From the NCBI GenBank assembly GCA_023428025.1, contig JAEYZN010000012.1:1-64000 (forward strand): a stretch of 64,000 nt of DNA, in the 5' to 3' direction. Shown one piece after another: positions 40,109 through 50,074 of the stretch. Source of the DNA: Bacillota bacterium. Lineage in GTDB: Bacteria > Bacillota > Clostridia > Christensenellales > SZUA-584. The translations under genes and the position numbers were made by a program. The notes beneath the pieces were generated by a model that was not told the DNA's origin, ran no database searches, and was given only the letters and a program-made list of their open reading frames with translations. The first letter of the stretch is position 1. Each line of letters begins with the position of its first letter.

Positions 40109-41001
40109 TGATGCTGATAGACAGACTGTGTACGGCGATCAAATATACCAAAAACCCGGTATGTATCGGGCTGGATACCGAGCTGTCCCACCTGCCGGCG
40201 GAATACCGGCCAAAAGATGATAGCGACAGGGCGATTACGTCGTGCGTTTTCCGTTACAACTGTGATATAATAAACGCCGTCAAGGACATCATCCCGTCCG
40301 TCAAGGTGCAGGCCGCTTACTATGAGCAGTACGGCCCGGATGGCATGAAATGCTTTCTGGACACGATGACCTGCGCGAAGGAAAAAGGCCTTATCGTGAT
40401 CGCGGATGTCAAGCGCAACGACATCGGCTCCACGGCGGGCGCGTATGCCAGGGCGTACGTGGAGAACAGTGCGGCGGATTTTATCACCGTCAACGCGTAC
40501 CTGGGGACCGACGGCATACAGCCTTTTATGGACAGCTGCGCCAAAACGGGCAAGGGCATATTCGCGCTTGTCAAAACCTCCAATCCGTCCGGCGGAGAGT
40601 TTCAGGACCTGGATGTGGGCGGCAGAAAGCTCTACGAAGCGGTGGCGGAGAAGGTGTCCGAATGGGGACAAGCCCTGGTCGGCGTGTCCGGCTACAGCAG
40701 CGTGGGCGCGGTGGTGGGGGCGACCTATCCCACAGAGGCCGAGGCGCTGCGCAGGCGCTGCCCGCATACGTTCTTCCTGGTGCCGGGCTACGGCGCGCAG
40801 GGCGCGGGCGCGGGCGATATCGCGGTGAATTTCGATAATAACGGCTTGGGCGCGGTGGTCAACTCATCGCGCGCGATACTGCTGGCCTGGAAAAAGCCGC
40901 AGTACGAAGGCCTCCCGGCGCCGGACGCGGCCAGAGCCGCCGTGCTGGACATGCAAAAGGATATAATGCAGGCGCTTATAAAGCGCGGCATAGATTTTTA
41001 A
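40108..41001 (+). CDS. pyrF: Orotidine 5'-phosphate decarboxylase (long, type 2)
   Basis: At ~297 residues this is the longer OMP decarboxylase class. The catalytic Lys/Asp network is in VIADVKRNDIGSTA, the phosphate loop near LVPGYGAQGAG, and NCDIINAVKD precedes it. It makes UMP from OMP. Three ATGs in a row (40105, 40108, 40111) precede LIDRLC. The one at 40108 is six bases after GGAGG, and 40105 would overlap the pyrC stop as ATGA; the choice is uncertain by one codon. Confidence 0.94.
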   Translation: MMLIDRLCTAIKYTKNPVCIGLDTELSHLPAEYRPKDDSDRAITSCVFRYNCDIINAVKDIIPSVKVQAAYYEQYGPDGMKCFLDTMTCAKEKGLIVIADVKRNDIGSTAGAYARAYVENSAADFITVNAYLGTDGIQPFMDSCAKTGKGIFALVKTSNPSGGEFQDLDVGGRKLYEAVAEKVSEWGQALVGVSGYSSVGAVVGATYPTEAEALRRRCPHTFFLVPGYGAQGAGAGDIAVNFDNNGLGAVVNSSRAILLAWKKPQYEGLPAPDAARAAVLDMQKDIMQALIKRGIDF

Positions 41002-41020
41002 GCCGGAAAGAGGAGGAAAG

Positions 41021-42088
41021 ATGGCGATACTCACACTGGAAGACGGTACGCGGTTCGTGGGGCAAAGCTTCGGCGCCAAAACGGATATGGCGGGCGAGGT
41101 GGTATTCAACACCGGCATGACGGGGTATCAGGAGGTGCTGACAGACCCGTCGTACTGCGGGCAGATCGTGACGATGACGTATCCGCTGATCGGCAACTAC
41201 GGCGTCAACGCGACCGACCCCGAATCGGCAAAGCCGCAGGTCAGCGGGTTCATCGTGCGTGAGGTCTGCGAGCAGCCGTCCAACTGGCGCAGCCAGGGGG
41301 CTCTGAGCGAATATCTGGAGCAGAACGGCATCTGCGGCCTCTCGGGTATCGACACGCGTGCGCTCACGCGCATCATCCGCGAGAAGGGCACGATGCGCGG
41401 CATCATCACGCAGGACGAGCCCACGACCGAACAGCTGGAGCAGATGAGCAGCTACGTCTGTGAGCTGCCGGTAGACGTCGTGACCTGCGACGAGAAATAC
41501 CAGTTCTGCGACGGGAACCTGAAGGTGGCCGTGCTGGATTTCGGCCTGAAGCGCAACATCATCCGCAGCCTGAAAAAACGCGATTGTGCTGTCACCGTGT
41601 ATCCGGCCCGCACCGGTGCGGACGAAATACTCGCGGGCGGCTATGACGGCATCATGCTGACCAACGGCCCCGGAGACCCGAAGGACAACACGGAAGTCAT
41701 CGGCAACTTAAAGCAGCTGATCGGCAAGAAGCCGATATTCGGCATCTGCCTCGGCCATCAACTCATCGCGCTGGCCACGGGCGCGGACACGGAGAAGCTC
41801 AAATACGGTCACCGCGGGGCCAACCATCCGGTGAAGGACCTCGGCAAAGACCGCGTCTATATCACCTCACAGAACCACGGCTATACCATTGTGGAGAATT
41901 CGCTGCCCAAGAGCGTGGCGGTGACGCACCGCAACTGGAACGACGGCACCATTGAAGGCGTCCGCTACGACGACTGCGACATGTTCACCGTTCAGTTCCA
42001 TCCCGAGGCGTCGCCCGGGCCGGAGGACACGGCGTATCTGTTCGACGAATTCGTGAGCCGGATGAGGAAACAGCATGCCCAAGCTTGA
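41021..42088 (+). CDS. carA: Carbamoyl-phosphate synthase small (glutaminase) subunit
   Basis: The 355-residue glutamine amidotransferase delivers ammonia to CarB. An N-terminal CarA-specific domain (LEDGTRFVGQSFGA) precedes a class I glutaminase with nucleophile Cys in GICLGHQL and the His/Glu pair in FHPEASPGPEDT. It overlaps carB by 14 bases, giving coupled synthesis of the two subunits. Its place in the pyr operon marks it as the pyrimidine-linked copy. Confidence 0.97.
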   Translation: MAILTLEDGTRFVGQSFGAKTDMAGEVVFNTGMTGYQEVLTDPSYCGQIVTMTYPLIGNYGVNATDPESAKPQVSGFIVREVCEQPSNWRSQGALSEYLEQNGICGLSGIDTRALTRIIREKGTMRGIITQDEPTTEQLEQMSSYVCELPVDVVTCDEKYQFCDGNLKVAVLDFGLKRNIIRSLKKRDCAVTVYPARTGADEILAGGYDGIMLTNGPGDPKDNTEVIGNLKQLIGKKPIFGICLGHQLIALATGADTEKLKYGHRGANHPVKDLGKDRVYITSQNHGYTIVENSLPKSVAVTHRNWNDGTIEGVRYDDCDMFTVQFHPEASPGPEDTAYLFDEFVSRMRKQHAQA

Positions 42089-45000
42089 AAATATCAAAAA
42101 GGTATTGGTCATCGGCTCCGGACCCATCATCATTGGACAGGCCGCCGAGTTTGATTATGCCGGGACGCAGGCCTGCCGCGCGCTTCGGGAAGAAGGCATC
42201 GGGGTGGTGCTGGTGAACTCCAACCCGGCCACCATCATGACGGACGCCGGGATGGCGGACAAGGTGTACATCGAGCCGCTGACGGTGCCTGTGATCCGCA
42301 ACGTCATACTCAAGGAGCAGCCGGACAGCATGCTGGCGACGCTGGGCGGCCAGACTGGCCTCAACCTCGCAATGGAGCTGGCGGAAAGCGGCGTGCTGGA
42401 GGAGCTGGGCGTGAAGCTGCTGGGCACCGGGGCGGATTCCATCAGAAAGGCCGAGGACCGGGAAGCGTTCAAAACGCTGATGAACGAGATCGGTGAGCCC
42501 ATCATCGAAAGCATCATCGCGAACACGGCGGAACAGGCGCTTGAGTTCGCGGCGCAGCACGGCTACCCGCTGATCGTGCGTCCGGCCTACACGCTGGGCG
42601 GCACAGGCGGCGGCATCGCCCACAGCGACGGCGAGCTGGAGGAGATCTGCAAAAGCGGCCTGGCTGCCAGCCGCGTGCACGAGGTGCTCATCGAGAAGAG
42701 CGTCGCCGGATATAAAGAGGTCGAGTACGAGGTCATCCGCGACGGCAAGGGCAACTGCATCACCGTCTGCAACATGGAGAACATCGACCCGGTGGGCATC
42801 CACACCGGCGACAGCATCGTCGTCGCGCCGTCCCAGACACTGCGGGACGCCGAATACCAGCTGCTGCGCACCGCTTCGCTCAACATTATAAACGCGCTTA
42901 AGATCGAGGGCGGGTGTAACGTGCAGTTCGCGCTGGATACCGAGAGCATGCAGTATTACGTGATCGAGGTGAACCCCAGGGTCAGCCGTTCGTCCGCGCT
43001 GGCGTCCAAGGCGACGGGCTATCCCATCGCCAAGATCGCCGCGAAGATCGCCGTTGGCTATGGGCTGGACGAGATCAGAAACGGCGTGACGGGCAAAACG
43101 TATGCGTGCTTTGAGCCGACGCTGGACTATGTGGTGGTCAAGTTCCCGCGCTGGCCGTTCGACAAGTTCACGCAGGCCAACAAGCAGCTGGGTACGCGTA
43201 TGAAGGCGACTGGCGAGGTGATGGCGATTGGGGCCAACTTCGAAAGCGCCTTTTTAAAAGCCGTCCGTTCGCTGGAGCTGAACCTTTACAGCCTGCAGTT
43301 CCCGTTTGCGGCGGGCATGAAGAAGGACGAATTGGTCGCGCGTATCCTCGAGCAGGACGACGAGCGTATTTTCTTCATCGCGACAGCCCTGCGCCACGGC
43401 GTCGGCGTGGCGCGCATCCACGCGCTGACGCGCATCGACCTTTGGTATCTCACCAAACTACAGGCCATCATCGACCTGGAAGAGTATTTCGCGATGCAGG
43501 GCAAGGCCGCGCTGGATTACGATACGGTCCGAAAAGCCAAACGCATGGGTTTTTCGGACGTGGCCATCGCCCGCTTGACGAAGACCTCGGAAAAAGAGAT
43601 CCGCGGCCTCAGAAAAGAGCTTGGCATATTGCCGACGTTTAAGATGGTGGATACGTGCGGCGCTGAGTTCGACGCGGTGAGCCCCTATTACTACTCCACG
43701 TACGACAAAGAGAATGAAGCCAAGCGCTCCGAAAACAAAACGGTGGTGGTGCTGGGTTCCGGCCCCATCCGCATCGGGCAGGGCATCGAGTTCGACTACT
43801 GCAGCGTGCACTGCGTGTGGGCGCTGAAGGAAGCGGGCTACGACACCGTCATCATCAACAACAACCCGGAAACGGTCTCGACCGACTTTGACACGTCCGA
43901 CCGGCTGTACTTCGAGCCGCTGACGCCCGAAGAGGTGGGAAATGTGCTGGGGCAGGAGGCGCCGGTGGGCGTCGTTGTGCAGTTCGGCGGGCAGACGGCC
44001 ATCAAGCTCGCAAAGTCGGTGCAGGCCATGGGCTATCCCATCATCGGCACGCCGCTTGACAGTATCGACCGCGCGGAAGACCGGAAGGAATTTGAAGCGC
44101 TGCTCGAGAAGCTGAACATACGCCGCCCGAAGGCCGCAACCGTCACCAACGCGCAGCAGGCCGTGGACGCCGCCGCGTCGCTGGGCTATCCGGTGCTGGT
44201 GAGGCCGTCGTATGTGCTGGGCGGCCAGGGCATGGAGATCGCCTACAGCGAGGACGACATCCGCGAATACATGCGCATCATCGGCCGGCACGAGCAGGAG
44301 CACCCGGTGCTGGTGGACAAGTACATGACGGGCCTCGAGCTGGAGGTGGACGCCATCTGCGACGGCGAGGATGTACTCATTCCTGGCATCATGGAGCATA
44401 TCGAACGCGCTGGCGTGCATTCGGGAGATTCCATCTCCGTCTATCCCGCCAGGCGCATCACGGACAAGCAGCAGGAAGAACTGATCGACATCACGCGGCG
44501 ACTCGCGCTGGCGTTGGATGTAAAGGGTATCGTCAACATACAATATGTGATATCCGGCGGGCAGATCTACGTGATCGAGGTGAACCCGCGTTCCAGCCGT
44601 ACCGTGCCATACATTTCCAAGGTGACGGGCGTCCCGATGATCTCACTGGCTGTGCGCGCGTCGCTGGGGGAAAAGCTGGCGGGCATGGGCTACGGCACCG
44701 GCCTTTACCCCAAACGCAGCTTCACCGCCGTGAAGGTGCCGGTGTTCTCATTCGAGAAGCTGCCGGATGTGGAGGTGAGCCTGGGACCGGAGATGAAATC
44801 CACCGGAGAGGTGCTGGGCATATCAAGCGACTACAGCGAAGCGCTGCTCAAAGGGCTGATCGCATCCGGGTTGTCGCTTCCCAAAGAGAAGGGGGCGGCG
44901 CTGCTGACGGTGTCCGACAACGACAAGCAGGAACTGATCCCCGTCGCGGCGATACTCGACTATCTGGGCTACGACATATACGCCACGCCCGGCACGGCCA

Positions 45001-45287
45001 ACCTGCTGAACTTCAACTTCGTCGCGGCCAGCACGGTCAGGCCGCTGTCGGACGGGCCGGACATCAGGCAGCTGTTCGACAGCGGGACGCTGAGGCTGGT
45101 GCTCAACACGCCGACCAAAGGGCGCCGTGCCGACCGGGACGGGTTCAAGCTGCGGCGCATGGCGGTGGAACACCGCATCCCGTGCATCACGTCGCTGGAT
45201 ACCGCGCGCGTGCTGCTGCAAAGCATGAAATCGGGCTGGACGGACGCCGACCTAAGGCCGGTCAGCCTGACAGACATACAGGAGTGA
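42075..45287 (+). CDS. carB: Carbamoyl-phosphate synthase large subunit
   Basis: The 1070-residue enzyme shows the internal duplication of ATP-grasp halves expected for CarB: VLVIGSGPIIIGQAAEFDY at the start and VVVLGSGPIRIGQGIEFDY near residue 560. Each half has IEVNPR-type metal/ATP motifs. A C-terminal MGS-like domain (PVAAILDYLGYDIYATPGTA) is the allosteric region where UMP normally binds. The length is standard and the frame uninterrupted. Confidence 0.98.
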   Translation: MPKLENIKKVLVIGSGPIIIGQAAEFDYAGTQACRALREEGIGVVLVNSNPATIMTDAGMADKVYIEPLTVPVIRNVILKEQPDSMLATLGGQTGLNLAMELAESGVLEELGVKLLGTGADSIRKAEDREAFKTLMNEIGEPIIESIIANTAEQALEFAAQHGYPLIVRPAYTLGGTGGGIAHSDGELEEICKSGLAASRVHEVLIEKSVAGYKEVEYEVIRDGKGNCITVCNMENIDPVGIHTGDSIVVAPSQTLRDAEYQLLRTASLNIINALKIEGGCNVQFALDTESMQYYVIEVNPRVSRSSALASKATGYPIAKIAAKIAVGYGLDEIRNGVTGKTYACFEPTLDYVVVKFPRWPFDKFTQANKQLGTRMKATGEVMAIGANFESAFLKAVRSLELNLYSLQFPFAAGMKKDELVARILEQDDERIFFIATALRHGVGVARIHALTRIDLWYLTKLQAIIDLEEYFAMQGKAALDYDTVRKAKRMGFSDVAIARLTKTSEKEIRGLRKELGILPTFKMVDTCGAEFDAVSPYYYSTYDKENEAKRSENKTVVVLGSGPIRIGQGIEFDYCSVHCVWALKEAGYDTVIINNNPETVSTDFDTSDRLYFEPLTPEEVGNVLGQEAPVGVVVQFGGQTAIKLAKSVQAMGYPIIGTPLDSIDRAEDRKEFEALLEKLNIRRPKAATVTNAQQAVDAAASLGYPVLVRPSYVLGGQGMEIAYSEDDIREYMRIIGRHEQEHPVLVDKYMTGLELEVDAICDGEDVLIPGIMEHIERAGVHSGDSISVYPARRITDKQQEELIDITRRLALALDVKGIVNIQYVISGGQIYVIEVNPRSSRTVPYISKVTGVPMISLAVRASLGEKLAGMGYGTGLYPKRSFTAVKVPVFSFEKLPDVEVSLGPEMKSTGEVLGISSDYSEALLKGLIASGLSLPKEKGAALLTVSDNDKQELIPVAAILDYLGYDIYATPGTANLLNFNFVAASTVRPLSDGPDIRQLFDSGTLRLVLNTPTKGRRADRDGFKLRRMAVEHRIPCITSLDTARVLLQSMKSGWTDADLRPVSLTDIQE

Positions 45288-45294
45288 CATATAT

Positions 45295-46074
45295 ATGCTG
45301 AAAAACCTAAGCTCCGCCATATTGAGTAACGAGAGGATCGCGGACGGCATACACCGCGTGGTGCTGCACTGCCCGGGCGTTGATCTTGTCCATTTCATCC
45401 CCGGCCAGTTTGCGCACATCGGGATTCCCGGACATCGCGAGCTGCTCATGAAGAGGCCCATAAGTATCAACGAATACGACGAAAAGGCGCAGACCGTGAC
45501 GTTGATCTATCAGGTGAAGGGGCAGGGGACCCGCGCACTGATGGCGGCTGAGCCCGGCGCGAAGCTGGACGCCATTCTGCCGGTGGGGCGTGGGTTCCAT
45601 CTGTCCGCAAACGATAAGAAGGTATTCCTCGTCGGCGGGGGCGTGGGCATCGCGCCGCTGCCCACCGTGATCAAGAGATGGCCGGACAGGCAGTACGAGG
45701 TGTTTTTGGGCTACCGGAGCCTGCCGTTCGCTTACTGCCAGAATGACTTTGCCGCTTGCGACCTCGTTCACGTGGCGTCGGACGACGGTTCCATCGGCGA
45801 GGTGGGCGTTGTCACAACGCTGTTGGAAAAGCGGCTTCAGGCGGACAGGCCGGATATCGTGCTGGCCTGCGGGCCGACTCCGATGCTGCGCGCGCTCAAG
45901 AAAGTGCTCGACGCGTATGACGTGCGCTGCCAGGTATCCATGGAGCAGCGGATGTGCTGCGGCTTTGGCGCCTGTGCCACCTGCGTCTGCGGCATACACA
46001 CGCCGGGCGGACTGGACTACCGCAAGGTGTGCGTAGAAGGACCGGTATTCGACATGCAGGAGGTGGCGCTGTGA
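45295..46074 (+). CDS. pyrK: Dihydroorotate dehydrogenase electron-transfer subunit PyrK
   Basis: The 259-residue protein binds FAD (RPISINEYD), a nucleotide-binding fold (LVGGGVGIAPLP) and a C-terminal [2Fe-2S] cluster with Cys in RMCCGFGACATCVCG and KVCVEG. With PyrD it forms the NAD-linked type 1B dihydroorotate dehydrogenase. It lies 7 bases after carB and its stop overlaps the pyrD ATG. Confidence 0.96.
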   Translation: MLKNLSSAILSNERIADGIHRVVLHCPGVDLVHFIPGQFAHIGIPGHRELLMKRPISINEYDEKAQTVTLIYQVKGQGTRALMAAEPGAKLDAILPVGRGFHLSANDKKVFLVGGGVGIAPLPTVIKRWPDRQYEVFLGYRSLPFAYCQNDFAACDLVHVASDDGSIGEVGVVTTLLEKRLQADRPDIVLACGPTPMLRALKKVLDAYDVRCQVSMEQRMCCGFGACATCVCGIHTPGGLDYRKVCVEGPVFDMQEVAL

Positions 46075-46985
46075 TGGCGGTGAGTATGTCAGTCAATCTT
46101 TGCGGTATCACGCTAAAGAATCCGGTGATCGCCGCGTCGGGGACGTTCGCGTTTGGCCGGCAGCACTCTTGGTTCATCGACGTGAACAAGCTGGGCGGCA
46201 TCGCGCTCAAGTCCGTCACGCCCGAGAAGCGCATCGGCAACGCGCCGCCGCGCATCGCGGAAACCGCTTCGGGCATCATCAACAGCGTGGGCCTGCAGAA
46301 CCCCGGCATAGACGAATTCCTTGAAGCGACCATCAAAGAGGTGAACGCGCTGGACACCGTGGTGATCGCCAACATTGCGGGCAGCCGCATCGAGGATTAC
46401 GTCACAGTGGCGGAGCGGATGAACGGCGCGCCTGTTCAGCTGATTGAGCTCAACATATCCTGCCCCAATGTGAAGCTGGGCGGCGCGAGTCTTGGGACAG
46501 ACCCGGCAACGGCGGCGGAATGCGTGAAGGCCGTGAAGGCCGTGTCACATAAACCGCTGACCGTCAAGCTGACGCCCGCCGCGGGCGATATCGTGAGCGT
46601 CGCCAAAGCGGTGCAGGATGCGGGCGCGGACGCCGTGTCGCTGATCAACACGCTGCCTGCCATGGCGGTGGACGTGCGGACAAAAAGGCCGGTACTCGGC
46701 AACGTGACGGGCGGGCTTTCCGGCCCGGCCATCATGCCGGTGGCTTTGAAGATGGTCTACGACGTATCGCGCGCGGTGCGCATTCCGGTGATCGGCATGG
46801 GCGGCATCATGACAGGCGAGGACGCGGCTGCGTTTATGCTGTGCGGGGCAACGACGGTGATGACGGGCACGGCGAACCTGCTGGACCCCGGCGCGTCGCT
46901 GCGCATCATCGACGAACTGGAGAGCTATGCACAAACGGCAAAAATCAACCACATATCCGCGCTCACGGGCGCGCTGGAGGTTTAA
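46074..46985 (+). CDS. pyrD: Dihydroorotate dehydrogenase, type 1B catalytic subunit
   Basis: The 303-residue FMN-binding TIM barrel oxidises dihydroorotate to orotate. Motifs are ASGTFAFG, LKSVTPEKRIGN, NSVGLQNPGI, ELNISCPNVK (catalytic Cys of class 1B) and GMGGIMTGEDA. PyrK next door supports type 1B, which uses NAD+. The start ATG at 46074 overlaps the pyrK stop (TGATG) and is ten bases after GGAGG. Confidence 0.96.
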   Translation: MAVSMSVNLCGITLKNPVIAASGTFAFGRQHSWFIDVNKLGGIALKSVTPEKRIGNAPPRIAETASGIINSVGLQNPGIDEFLEATIKEVNALDTVVIANIAGSRIEDYVTVAERMNGAPVQLIELNISCPNVKLGGASLGTDPATAAECVKAVKAVSHKPLTVKLTPAAGDIVSVAKAVQDAGADAVSLINTLPAMAVDVRTKRPVLGNVTGGLSGPAIMPVALKMVYDVSRAVRIPVIGMGGIMTGEDAAAFMLCGATTVMTGTANLLDPGASLRIIDELESYAQTAKINHISALTGALEV

Positions 46986-46986
46986 T

Positions 46987-47556
46987 ATGAACAGAGAAGA
47001 GATATTCGATATTTTCAGGCAAACGGGCGTGATGCTGGAAGGACATTTTCTGCTGACCTCCGGGCGGCACTCCAACCGGTATATGCAGTGCGCGAAGTTA
47101 TTCCAGTACCCGGATATTTCCGAGAAGTTCGCGAAGGAGCTGGCCGCAAAGTTCACCGGCATCGATCTGGTGGCCGGGCCTGCCATCGGCGGCATTATCT
47201 TGGCGTACGAGGTATCGCGGCAGCTCAAGGTGCCCAACATCTTCGCCGAACGCGAGAACGGCGCGATGACGCTGCGGCGCGGTTTCGAGATACCCCAGGG
47301 CGCGCGCGTGCTGGTGGTGGAGGACGTGGTGACGACGGGCGGCAGCGTGAAGGAAGTGATCGCGCTGATCCGTAAGCTCGGCGGAGAGGTCGCCGGTGTG
47401 GGCAGCATCGTGGACCGTTCGAACGGCGAGGTGGATTTCGGCGTGCCCTTCGCGGCGGTGCTGTCGATGGAGGTCGTCTCCTATCCGCCGGACGAATGCC
47501 CGCTGTGCAAAGAGGGGACACCCGCCGTCAAGCCGGGCAGCCGCGGCCTGAAGTAG
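46987..47556 (+). CDS. pyrE: Orotate phosphoribosyltransferase
   Basis: The 189-residue enzyme converts orotate and PRPP to OMP. The PRPP-binding motif is VLVVEDVVTTGGSVKE, and the flexible-loop region ERENGAMTLRRGF is present. It is the last gene of the pyr operon, one base after the pyrD stop, with GGAGG supplied by the pyrD end. A short Cys-containing tail (CPLCKEGTPAVKPGSR) is seen in the long PyrE of several Bacillota. No clear terminator follows. Confidence 0.96.
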   Translation: MNREEIFDIFRQTGVMLEGHFLLTSGRHSNRYMQCAKLFQYPDISEKFAKELAAKFTGIDLVAGPAIGGIILAYEVSRQLKVPNIFAERENGAMTLRRGFEIPQGARVLVVEDVVTTGGSVKEVIALIRKLGGEVAGVGSIVDRSNGEVDFGVPFAAVLSMEVVSYPPDECPLCKEGTPAVKPGSRGLK

Positions 47557-47641
47557 TATCGAAAAACTGAAGCCTGACTGGAAGCAGGGCTATACGTTAG
47601 GAGCAATAGTCGGCGTTTTCGGGTAGGGAAGGATTCGTAAC

Positions 47642-48961
47642 ATGCTCAAGCGTGCAAAAAACAGGGGCGTTCATACCGGATGCGGCGACACAGAGGGCTT
47701 TGCCGCGTGGGTTCGGGAGAACGCCGTTTTTTTGAGCCAGGATGAGGATGAGAACCTTGATAAACTCGCCTGTCTGGACGGGCTGCTCAAAGACAAGAGG
47801 ATCGTATTCTTGGGTGAGGAAGATCATTGGGTCCACGAAAAATATGATTACAGGAAGCTGATGCTCCGCTACCTGTTTTCCCGCGGATGGCGGTTTGTCG
47901 GCGAGGAGATAGGCTGGTCGGACGGGATTCGCATCGACCGGTATCTGGAGACCGGCGATCAAACTTATCTGGAGCGGATCGCCACATACGGGTATCGCGG
48001 CGACGCAAGGCAGGACCGGAACGATACGCCTTCGGGCCTGTTGAAGAGCGTTGCCGGGAATTATCCAACAGATGCCTTTAAGGCGGAGCAGATCAGGCTG
48101 GCGGCGCTTATGCACAGCCTAAGCCAAAAGGATGCGTCCGAATGCGGCAGGATGCGGTATTTCGGCTATGACGTCAATGCCGTGCCCGGAGGCGGGTATG
48201 AGGATATCCGCGAATTGCTGGATGGAGAGGAAAGCGCGCCGGAGCTTGCGGGTATTAACAGGTTGGCCGTCCCTGTGCCGGGTGAGACCGTCATACAGGA
48301 GATGCGCCGGCTGGACCGACTGTCGCGCATGATTCGTGATGGCATCTCTGAGCTGAAAGCCAGACTGGGGGAAGGACGCGCCCGCCTGCTAGGGCAGCAT
48401 GCTATCGCGATGCGGGACAGCCTCGAATACCAGCGCCTCGCCGGTCCGGCAACAAGCTACCGGGCGCTGAACAAGGCGATGGCGACGCGGGAAGAAGCCA
48501 TGCTCCGCCGCGTTGAGTTCGTGCTTGCTCAGCTACAGCCGGAGGATAAGCTCGTGCTGATGGGGCACAACCGTCATTTATCAAAGGATATGGGCGGCTT
48601 AAAGAGCCTTGGGGCGATGCCGGGCGGAAACCGTGTCCCGACGCTTGGCGCGGCTCTCAGCCGCCGCTTTCCCGGACAGGTCTTTTCCATATGGATGCTG
48701 CATGAGCGCGGAAGGAGTTCTCAGCCTTTTGACGGAATGGCCAGCGAGTATCAAAGCAGGCCCGGCAGCCTGAACGCCCTGCTGTCTCAGGCAGGATCGG
48801 GATTCATGCTGCCGACCGATGCCGGTGCGGACGAACGCGCCGCATGTCTGAGAGAGGAGATGGAAGTTGTCGGCCTGTATAATGTGCCGTACCGTGCGGT
48901 TTTGGCCCGGCAGGCCGACGCCGCCTATTTTATCCGGGAGGTCAGTCCGTTGATGCTCTGA
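47642..48961 (+). CDS. Erythromycin-esterase-family protein
   Basis: The 439-residue protein shows the family's key residues: GEEDH (ExxH, Glu59 and His62), the YDYRK Arg, FVGEE (Glu88/89) and a late MGHNRHL His. In EreA/EreB/EreC the equivalent Glu/His set hydrolyses the macrolide lactone. Most chromosomal members are uncharacterised, so macrolide resistance is only a possibility. The ATG at 47642 begins before the conserved region; a clear ribosome site is not visible, so the start is uncertain. It follows the pyr operon but appears unrelated to it. Confidence 0.8.
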   Translation: MLKRAKNRGVHTGCGDTEGFAAWVRENAVFLSQDEDENLDKLACLDGLLKDKRIVFLGEEDHWVHEKYDYRKLMLRYLFSRGWRFVGEEIGWSDGIRIDRYLETGDQTYLERIATYGYRGDARQDRNDTPSGLLKSVAGNYPTDAFKAEQIRLAALMHSLSQKDASECGRMRYFGYDVNAVPGGGYEDIRELLDGEESAPELAGINRLAVPVPGETVIQEMRRLDRLSRMIRDGISELKARLGEGRARLLGQHAIAMRDSLEYQRLAGPATSYRALNKAMATREEAMLRRVEFVLAQLQPEDKLVLMGHNRHLSKDMGGLKSLGAMPGGNRVPTLGAALSRRFPGQVFSIWMLHERGRSSQPFDGMASEYQSRPGSLNALLSQAGSGFMLPTDAGADERAACLREEMEVVGLYNVPYRAVLARQADAAYFIREVSPLML

Positions 48962-49088
48962 TGAGTGTTGCCGGTCGCATTATGACAATATACATGTACT
49001 GATGATGATAAGGGCGACAATCGAACCGCCTTTTATTTTTTCTCCAGCTGTCAATACTAATAGCATTATTGATTTGCAGGAGGAATTC

Positions 49089-50009
49089 ATGATCAGAACA
49101 GACCTCGCGATGGAAGCGGTGGAAAATGCGGGACAGATACCCGGCGTATCGGTATTGGACGATGAGGTGGCGCCCGGCCTCAAACGTGTGCGCGTGACGG
49201 TGGAGACGGAGGAAGGAGAGCGCACCACGGGCAAAAAGCGCGGCATATACGTGACGCTGGAAGCGCCGGACCTCGCTCAGGGCGACACCGATCTGGATGA
49301 AGGCTGCTCCAAAGCGCTGGCCGAGGAGATCAGGCACATGGCCGGGTCAGCCATCGACGGCAACGTACTCGTCGTGGGACTGGGCAACAGGCAGGTGACG
49401 CCCGACGCGCTGGGGCCTGCCGTATGCGACGCCGTGTTCGTCACCAGGCACATGCACGAGTACGCCCCGGACGACATCGACGCGCGCATCGGCAACGTCA
49501 GCGCGGTGGCGCCCGGGGTTCTCGGCATCACCGGCATTGAGACGGGCGAGATCATCGGCGGCGTGGTAGACTATCTGAAGCCGTCATTGGTGATCGCGGT
49601 GGATTCGCTGGCGTCGCGTGCGCTGGAACGCGTTCGGACCACGGTGCAGGTGGCGGATACCGGCATCGCACCGGGCGCGGGCATTGGCAACAAACGAAAG
49701 GCGCTGGACAGGGAATCGCTGGGCGTTCCGGTGCTGGCGGTGGGCGTGCCGCTGGTGGTATACGCGTCCACCATCGCGCAGGAGCTGATGGACGCAGCCT
49801 TAAAGCAGGCGCCCATAGACCTCAGGATGAACGACAAGCTGCAAAAGGTACTGCAGAGTCTGAACGACGTGAACGGTGCGGATCTGATCGTGACGCCCAA
49901 GGAGATCGATAAGGTGGTGCAGGATCTGGCGCGGATCATCGCGGACGCGCTCAACATCGCGCTGCACAAAAACCTGACGCTGGAGGAAACACGCCGGTAC
50001 ATGCACTAA
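49089..50009 (+). CDS. gpr: Spore germination protease GPR
   Basis: GPR degrades small acid-soluble spore proteins at germination. The 306-residue protein starts IRTDLAMEA, where the mature enzyme of Bacillus begins after removal of a propeptide, and contains VLVVGLGNRQVTPDALGP and VIAVDSLASR. Here almost no propeptide precedes RTDLA. The start at 49089 has AGGAGG; codons in frame upstream to 49002 do not look coding. spoIIP follows, the arrangement known from other spore formers. Confidence 0.95.
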   Translation: MIRTDLAMEAVENAGQIPGVSVLDDEVAPGLKRVRVTVETEEGERTTGKKRGIYVTLEAPDLAQGDTDLDEGCSKALAEEIRHMAGSAIDGNVLVVGLGNRQVTPDALGPAVCDAVFVTRHMHEYAPDDIDARIGNVSAVAPGVLGITGIETGEIIGGVVDYLKPSLVIAVDSLASRALERVRTTVQVADTGIAPGAGIGNKRKALDRESLGVPVLAVGVPLVVYASTIAQELMDAALKQAPIDLRMNDKLQKVLQSLNDVNGADLIVTPKEIDKVVQDLARIIADALNIALHKNLTLEETRRYMH

Positions 50010-50024
50010 AGTTGGATCATTAAT

Positions 50025-50053
50025 GTATACACCCTCATTGCGCTGCATAGATT
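50025..50053 (+). promoter_or_regulatory. Weak sigma-E-like promoter before spoIIP
   Basis: GTATACA (50025-50031), 14 bases, CATAGATT (50046-50053). It matches the sigma-E -10 consensus CATACAMT at six of eight positions; the -35 match is poor. spoIIP is a sigma-E gene in Bacillus. Confidence 0.3.
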
Positions 50054-50074
50054 TTATCCAAGGAGTGCGAAGCG

